Positions 57,361 to 64,000 of a stretch of 64,000 nucleotides of DNA are shown piece after piece. The notes beneath the pieces were generated by a model. It saw nothing but the letters and a program-made list of their open reading frames with translations. It had not been told where the DNA came from and did not search any database. A program made the position numbers and the translations under genes. Positions within the stretch are counted from its first letter, which is position 1. Every line of letters begins with the position of its first letter. The DNA is from Circinella minor (Eukaryota > Mucoromycota > Mucoromycetes > Mucorales > Lichtheimiaceae). The stretch covers positions 1 to 64,000 of the forward strand of contig JAEPRB010000157.1 of the NCBI GenBank assembly GCA_016758965.1, written 5' to 3'.

Positions 57361-57794
57361 AGAAGAGGTTTACTCCATGGATCTTTTGTAAATAATGGTG
57401 AATAATATTGTGCATAATTCCTTTCCAAAGCTTCAGGAGAAAAATCTGGCGGTTGATCCATCTTGAGTTCTTGGTCAAAGTTGGGCTTTTATTTTGTTTT
57501 ATATATAAATAATATATATATGTACGTATTGTTTTTTTAATATCATGTAATCAATACGTGGGGTTCTTTGTACTATTTTTTTTATTATTATATTACCTGC
57601 TGCTGTTGATAATGATGAAAACCTCCTCTACCACCTCTTCCTCTAAAATAACTACCACTATTACCCCTTCCTCTATCTCGTCCTCCTCCTCTAAAACCAC
57701 GTCCTCTTCCATAACCACGGTTTGGTCCACCACGACCTCCTCGGAATGAGTTGTTATAATTTGGAAAAGGTTGTTGTTGTTGATCTGGGTTCAT
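57351..57794 (-). CDS. Small RGG-box protein with a DPW tail, perhaps MPLKIP-like
   Basis: Two exons (57597-57794 and 57351-57485) give 110 aa. The first half is an RGG/RGR-rich segment (RGGRGGPNRGYGRGRGFRGG), an RNA-binding or arginine-methylation type sequence. The second exon reads PDFSPEALERNYAQYYSPLF followed by TKDPWSKPLLQP. An RG-rich N-terminus with a short C-terminal 'Y-x-P-x-(M/F)-x-x-DPW' box recalls the animal MPLKIP/TTDN1 protein, but this rests on a few residues only. The TAA at 57351-57353 lies inside the last coding bases of NAA38 on the other strand. Confidence 0.75.
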
Positions 57795-58301
57795 TTTATT
57801 TTAGATCGAGCTTTTTGTAAAAAAAATAAAATAAAAAGAGTGGAAAGGCAGGTCATCAATTTTGTTTGTCGGAGTCATATCAACAAGTGTTCCTATTTTA
57901 TCGAACTGTTGTTGTTTATGTGTGTACGGACCCTGTTGGTTTTTTTTTTGCATACAAATTAAAAGTAAAGCTTTTCATGTTGAATATTTACATTATAATA
58001 ATATGGTTAGTATTACTATACAATTAATAACAATAACAACGTGAAAGAAAAGGAGATAATAAAATAATATTATAAAAGAAAAAATCGGGTACGAAATTTA
58101 TAAGAAAGTCGGCTTTGGATCGGCTACAGTTCCGATTTTACTAAATAGGGGAAGATGTTTTCCTGTTGTTACAAATTGAGCGTGTTATATAATTAATTGA
58201 GCCTTTCCCGGTCTTTTTTTATTTTTATTTTATCATTAGTATTAGTTGTTTTCTTCTTTTTTTTTTCTTTATCCTTTTTTCTTTCAAATTATCTAATCAC
58301 G
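57795..58301. promoter_or_regulatory. Divergent promoter region of the RGG gene and the 991-aa gene
   Basis: 507 bp between two divergent starts, with a CT/T-rich leader (58240-58290) just before the 991-aa gene. No gene or definite motif is seen. Confidence 0.5.
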
Positions 58302-60361
58302 ATGCGTACAAAAGCTTCATCTTCAAGATATCGTAACCAAGGTACATGTATAGATATTTGTATATTTGTTTAATTTTGGTCGATATAGTATAGCATATTA
58401 AACGTCTTAAATATATGTAGAAATTTTAGAAGAATTATTTGACGAAATTAACGATTACCTTGGAGGTAACTTATAGCAATGAAAAAAAAACAAGTATTGA
58501 AGTGAATTCGATGTGAGAAGAACATGGAAAAGTGATATTATATATTGTTATTTAGACCGAGATATACCTCTAGTTGAACAGTATCCTCCATCTGCACCAA
58601 GTAATAAGACTGCCGTAGAGACGACCACTGAACCTTCTACTCCATTAAACAGTAGTGACAAAAATCAACCCGAACCTATTCTGGTTGAATCAGAAGAAAG
58701 TGAAGAAGAAGATAATGATAATTATAATACATATCATATGCAACAACAACAACAAAGGTCAGTCACATAGATTACAATACACAAAATTATAGTATTATTT
58801 TTGCATTGTATAAAGTAAAAAGATACCAATACCACACACATATTAAAAAATAAAAATTGAAAATAAAATTATAGTTTGGCTCATTCTACCCCAACACAAC
58901 AAAATCATCATAATCGTCGACAAAGTAACACTACTAGTTCACAACAGGAGCCAGATTGTCTTTTATTATGTCCTGTCACCAATGAGACTCTATCTGTATG
59001 TATGTGTTATAGTTGTAAAAAGAATAAATCTGAAGAAGTGTATCAAGCAATACCAACCAAAAAGTCATCATCACGTTCAAAACAACAACCAAGAAGATCT
59101 TGGACTTCAGCTGCTACCAACGGGTTTGGGCTTGGTGGTATGATTGCTGATAGGGTCAAACAAACATTCGCTTATAGCAATAATAATAACAATACTAAGC
59201 CAATGTCGCCTTTTACAATATCAAAACAACAACAATACGAGAATCATCCCGGTTATGAAGAGCCGAGAAAAAGATCGTCCTCACGTGAAGGTAGTGGTCG
59301 TAAACGTTGGATACCAAGACCTAAAAGCTTACCTGCAATATCTGCTTATGTACAAAAACGCCAAGTGTGTGATGATAATGAAATTGACGATGACGATGAT
59401 AATATTTATGAAGAAGAGGAGGAAATCCGTAAGCATCGCCGACCTTCTTGGAGTTCGAAAAAAAGTAAACATAATAGCCGACGTAGTAGCAGAAGATCAT
59501 CTATCTATAACAACAATAATGATGATTATAATGAAGATAACAATTACTATGTCAACGACGTCAATGATAATAATGATTATAATAAAAAAAGAGCATCAGC
59601 GATACTTTTCGATGGAATTTCTGAAAAGTATGAAATGGAAGCGAAACAACAGAAAGTGGACTATTATTATCAAGAGGTACCAGAGTCTCAACAGCAAGAG
59701 CAAGTGTCACGTCACCATCAAATGTATGATTCCAATGTTTATGGGGAGCAAGGGGTGATAGAACAACAGTATCAGGAGCCTGTACAATTACAAAATCCAT
59801 CATCTGTTTCATTATCGCAACAACAATATCAACCTTTTCAACAACAACAGCAGCAGCAACAGTCATCAGAACAACAACCAATAATGGATCAATCATTACA
59901 ATATTATCTGGAACAACAACAGGACCCTCAGCAGTTTTTAACAGAGCCTATCCAGACTTCACCAGTGACTACAACACCTTCATCTCTACCAGCAATGACA
60001 GAATTACCATTTTTAACACCAGCTACTCGTGTTGGTGAAGAGCATTACCCCTTAAAAATGAAGGATTCTCGAACTCTACCTACAAAGCAGGAGCGTATGA
60101 ATGCATACAGTAAGTTGAGCTATTTTTCTTTCTGTATATAAGGTCTAATTTAGATATAAAATTAGTAAGGCACTGAAAACGATACTTATATATTTGCTAT
60201 AGATAATGCTTATTATCACTGTATTATGGCCAAAACCAATTTGATCCCTTGGCTTACAAAACAATATTGTAAAGGCCCACCTGATACAATGTTTGGTACA
60301 TATAATCAATTAATAAATTTATAAAGGGTAAAGCAATAACAAGAGAAAAATTACTTATTAT

Positions 60362-60392
<31 letters not shown>

Positions 60393-61774
60393 CTTGAATT
60401 ATTATTATAGAATATACACCCAAACCGAAAAAGACATCCAAGAAGCTTTTTTCAATTTTCAAATTGTGCAACACTGGAAATAAGGATGGTTCAAAACTCA
60501 ATTCTAGTACCTCATTAACTACAAGTAATAATAGCCAAATACCATGGCAACCCTCGGTATCACCGAGTCATCTTATTTCACCACCGACTAGTGCATCACC
60601 AAATTCTGCCAGTATATTGACAAATAATAGTAATATTCAGATTCAACAGCAGCACCAACAAGGATTACAACAGACAATGGCTGCTACTGGATGGCCAATC
60701 AATAATAGTAGTACAAATTCATCGTTATTGTCACCAGCGCCACCACTTCTTGGAAGTACTTCTGAAATCTCTATGTCCCCTTCATCAAATGCGACTTCAA
60801 CATTTACACCTATTAGTGCAGCAGATGACGGGGGAGCAAATTACTATCAACATAACGACTATTCTAAGATCATAAATGCAGAACAACCGCAGGTAAAGGA
60901 GGAGGAAGAGGAAGAAGAGCCTTTTGAACCAGTATTGCCACGGCCACGCTCTTTTTGTTCTTCCAATATTTCATTCAATAGCAATAATTTTGAAAACCGG
61001 CCTTCACGATCATCTGGTATTAGTTTTGCTAGTACCACGAAAAGCGATATTCGACCTGTCTCTATATTAAAAAAGACCCGTTCTTCAGCTTCCTTACAGC
61101 CACAATCGAATAAATTTTACAGCGATAATGATGATGATGAAGAGGATTTAGAAGAAGATAATTATTATGAGGATTGTAATAGAGGTAATAGCAGAACCAG
61201 GAAATTCTTGGAAGCACCAACTCAACAACAAAGACGATCACCACGTAGAGGACATGTAAAGCGTCGATCGTTTTCACAAGTCGAAGAACCAATTTATTAC
61301 ATGGATCGTCGCCGTCGTAATAGTTACCAACAAATGCGTCAACAGCCTCGTCGTAGTAGTAGTCGTGGTTCATTCCATGATCAAGCACAAGAAGAAATAT
61401 ATGAAGATGACCTTGTGATGGGTGACGATGATGTTCTTTCAGAAGAAGAATACCAGTTGGTCCAAGACATGAATGACAGGCCAAGAAGAATACTTAGTAG
61501 AGCGCGTCCTAATTCAGGATTCTACCATAGTGGAAGACTAAATCATCTACGTTCAAGTCGAGGACCCCCACCTTTATGGGTTCCAGCTGAAACTGAACCT
61601 CAATATGAGGATGATATCGATGATGATACTTTTTTACCTCCCACAACAAGGCGACAACGGCGTATTAGTGGTGGTAGAAGACCATCACGTCCTTCAAGTA
61701 GAAATAGCATTGTCGTGTATGATGATATGATACCTATACCGGCACCACGCGCAAGTCCTGTGTATTATTATTAA
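58302..61774 (+). CDS. Uncharacterised 991-aa Ser/Asn/Gln/Arg-rich protein
   Basis: Six exons (58302-58341, 58421-58465, 58556-58754, 58875-60109, 60203-60295, 60411-61774) join in frame. I do not recognise the family. Three short conserved-looking islands stand in a disordered background. The N-terminal helix reads EILEELFDEINDYLGDRDIP. A Cys-rich box is LLLCPVTNETLSVCMCYSCK. The fifth exon reads NNAYYHCIMAKTNLIPWLTK, then QYCKGPPDTMF. The rest is made of poly-Asn, poly-Gln and RRSSRRSS-type basic/serine tracts with alternating acidic clusters, suggesting phosphorylation and a scaffold or regulatory role. It has no signal peptide or membrane helix. The first two coding exons are only 40 and 45 nt. 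Confidence 0.8.
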
Positions 61775-61944
61775 TTATATATAAAATAAAATATATACTT
61801 TTTATTACTATTACTATTTAGTTTATATATTTAATTTAAATATACACACGATAATAGTGTTTCTTATAAAAAAATTAGATATTTTTGGTATATTAAACAA
61901 CATTGAAAAAAAAATAGCTTAGAGGTTATTCTATTATTATAATT

Positions 61945-63603
61945 TTACATAATACTGCAGCGAGAACCATTGGATTTTTTACCATTTAATTCATCTAATG
62001 CTTTTTGTGCTTCTTTTCCAATATTTCCTCCTTTATCCACAGCCTTTTGATACCAATATCGTGCTTCATTTATGTCTTGTTTTATACCATGTCCTTGCAT
62101 ATACATGGCTGCTAAATTTGCTTGTGCTAATTGAAATCCTTGAAGAGCAGCCATTTTGAAAAATTCGGCAGCATTGAAAGCATTCGCATCAACACCATAT
62201 CCTTTCAAAAATCGAAATCCCACGTTATATTGTGCTTCTGGTGAACCTAGTAAAAAAAAAAAAGGGAGGTAGATAAATGTTTAATAAGCAATGTATTTTA
62301 CTATTAATATTTCTACTAAACTATCCATTCCATTGTTTATGTCATATTTTTTTTTACCTCGCATCGCAGCTTTTTGAAAATATTTAAATGCTTTCTTTTG
62401 ATCTTCCTTGCCAATTTGATTTGATGAATGATATACGCCCAACATAAACATACATTGAGCATTTCCTTTTTGAGCACCTCGTTGGAAATAATCCATGGCC
62501 TTTTCATGATCTTGATGAACACCGTATCCAATACGATACATTCTACCAAGTTCCATAAAAGCATTATCTATACCTCCTTTTCCAGCCAACTCATATAATT
62601 TTATAGCAGCAGAGATTTGATTGGGTTGTGTACGCATTAAATTGGATGCCAAGTTCATTTGTGCATGTGGGTGACCTTTGCGTGCCAATTCAGATAATAC
62701 TTTAATGCCTGTATCTTCATCTTTAGGCACACCATAACCTTTATAAGCCATAGTTGCAAAACTGTATGCTCCTCGATCATCTCCATGGTCCATTGCTGCT
62801 CTATAGAGTTCATATACAATAGGTGCTCCATAGCGTGATGTACGGATTACAATATTTGCTAATTCTACTAATTGGGATACTTGATTATCTGAAACTAAAA
62901 TCACAAAGGGTATAAAATATTATGGTGAGTCATTTTGCTTTCTAGGTTTCCTACTTCGTCAACTTATTTTATTCCCCAGATATTTCAATTACTTTGTACC
63001 AGCTCTTTGCTATCGATAGGTTTGTCGTTTTTAAGTTTTTCAAGTATATAATTCACAACAGCCTTTTGTTTTTCAATTGATAAAGCAATTTGTTTGTTTT
63101 CCAATAACATTTCTAGCTCACTATCCTCTGGAAGAACATCTATATATATATATGTTGATGTTTTAGTTACAAGGTTACAATATATACTATTTAGTAAGGA
63201 AAAAAAGGAACGTCTATTTACCTTCCACTTTTATCTTTGTTGGAAGTTTTTCTATTATTTCGTTTTTACTTTTTGTTTCTGTTCTATAAATCACCCCCAC
63301 AAAGAATAATAATTAAGTGCCTTGACATTATTGAACTGAGAGATTCATTAGTACGAAGAAAAAAACATACTGTTTATTTGTTGTCGTTGGTGTTTCTAGA
63401 AAAGGTTCAAAAATACCACCGATCGAGTGTTGAGAATTATTATTACGTTGTTGATCAACTTGACGACGCGCTTTATGTGATACAGCTACTGAGACGTGAA
63501 TGGAACGGTGCGCATTGAATGCTGTTTTTTTTTGTGATAAAGTAGATGTTCGAATTGATTTTGTTGTCCGTAATAAAGTTCGTTGTCCCTGATTCTTCAA
63601 CAT
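61945..63603 (-). CDS. Sel1-repeat protein with a presequence-like N-terminus and a CaaX end
   Basis: Five exons (63371-63603, 63222-63283, 62993-63139, 62358-62894, 61945-62246) give 426 aa. Residues 1-50 are rich in Arg, Lys, Ser and Thr with no acidic residue (MLKNQGQRTLLRTTKSIRTS), as in a mitochondrial presequence. An acidic helical stretch follows. From about residue 150 come Sel1-like repeats: RGAYSFATMAYKGYGVPKD, GHPHAQMNLASNLM, NAFMELGRMYRIGYGVHQD, GNAQCMFMLGVY and AQANLAAMYMQGHGIKQD. Such repeats are protein-binding helix pairs. The C-terminus NGSRCSIM is a textbook farnesyl-type CaaX box. A mitochondrial import signal and prenylation do not normally go together, so one of the two is probably not used. 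Confidence 0.88.
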
Positions 63604-64000
63604 TGTTATTATTTATTTATCTCTTTTGAATTTGTAACCTGTCAAAATAAAAAATAAAAATGAAAGGGGAGAATTCGCTGAGTTCAGCTTTCGGTTATTG
63701 TTCTCTCACCCCCCCCTTTTTTTTTGTAACCCACTTTTTTTTTCTTTCTTCTATGTGTTCTGATATAAATAATAAGTATATGAAGTAATTATCCAGCCTA
63801 GAAGTGTCTTTTTACTCATTAAGATCTAATAAGAAGCTTATATCCAAGCGTAGACAATCATCAAGTGGTTCTAACTTTAGTGATATTGATTATATATACA
63901 GTTAAAAAAATATTGATTTTTGCATTCATAATTACAATAAATAATATAAGGAGAACCAGAATCGGTGAGATGAGATAATAGTAACAAAATACAAATAGTC
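63604..64000. other. Upstream region of the Sel1-repeat gene
   Basis: 397 bp to the window edge: the promoter side of the minus-strand gene, with a C-run and T-run at 63710-63725. No gene is seen. Confidence 0.5.

Noticed and set aside
59144..59758. 204-codon plus-strand frame
   Set aside because: It lies fully inside the large fourth exon of the 991-aa gene in another frame, and its composition follows from the repeated codons there.

Overview
This is a eukaryotic nuclear window, almost certainly from an early-diverging fungus, most likely Mucoromycota (Mucorales-like). The DNA is very AT-rich, with many long poly(A)/poly(T) runs and (AT)n tracts. Most genes are split by short GT-AG introns of about 50-120 nt. 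The gene content is fungal: a CRZ1-like calcineurin-pathway factor, She9/Mdm33, Hpc2, a Skt5-like Sel1-repeat protein, a five-FAS1 surface protein and an SCT1/GPT2-type acyltransferase. I found no tRNA, rRNA or CRISPR array. No operon logic applies.

Layout. 0-4.4 kb: a gag-like fragment at the left edge, LSM1 and an 11-exon MFS antiporter, all on the minus strand. 4.4-9.5 kb: gene-poor, with at best fragmentary coding islands. 9.6-10.3 kb: a C2-domain protein with the codon use of a highly expressed gene. 10.3-13.7 kb: gene-poor, holding a complete 345-bp TA-flanked MITE. 13.7-19.3 kb: a membrane-anchored FAS1 protein and a 677-aa unknown protein. 19.6-23 kb: mitochondrial uS14m divergent from the splicing factor CLF1. 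23.3-27.8 kb: a sugar transporter and a Skt5-like protein. 30.6-31.4 kb: ribosomal protein eS27. 31.8-36 kb: SHE9 converging on FZO1, both mitochondrial-shape genes. 36.4-39.2 kb: HPC2. 42.7-45.4 kb: a dithiol glutaredoxin and a C2H2 factor. 46.6-50 kb: a transposon graveyard with a decayed multi-exon gene, a second MITE copy inserted in it, and a PIF/Harbinger transposase relic. 51-54.9 kb: a glycerol-3-phosphate acyltransferase divergent from a Met/Gly/Asn-rich prion-like protein. 55-57 kb: cryptic minus-strand exons. 57-63.6 kb: NAA38, a small RGG protein overlapping it tail to tail, a 991-aa Ser/Asn/Gln-rich unknown, and a second Sel1-repeat protein ending in a CaaX box.

The window is mainly housekeeping: mRNA decay and splicing, chromatin, translation, mitochondrial dynamics and lipid synthesis. 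The accessory signals are the MITE family built from roughly 20-bp sub-repeats, the transposon cluster at 46.8-49.6 kb, several lineage-specific low-complexity proteins, and short spliced coding islands in stretches that would otherwise be called empty. Exon boundaries were worked out by hand from GT/AG sites and frame continuity. Every multi-exon model called with confidence 0.6 or higher sums to a multiple of three.
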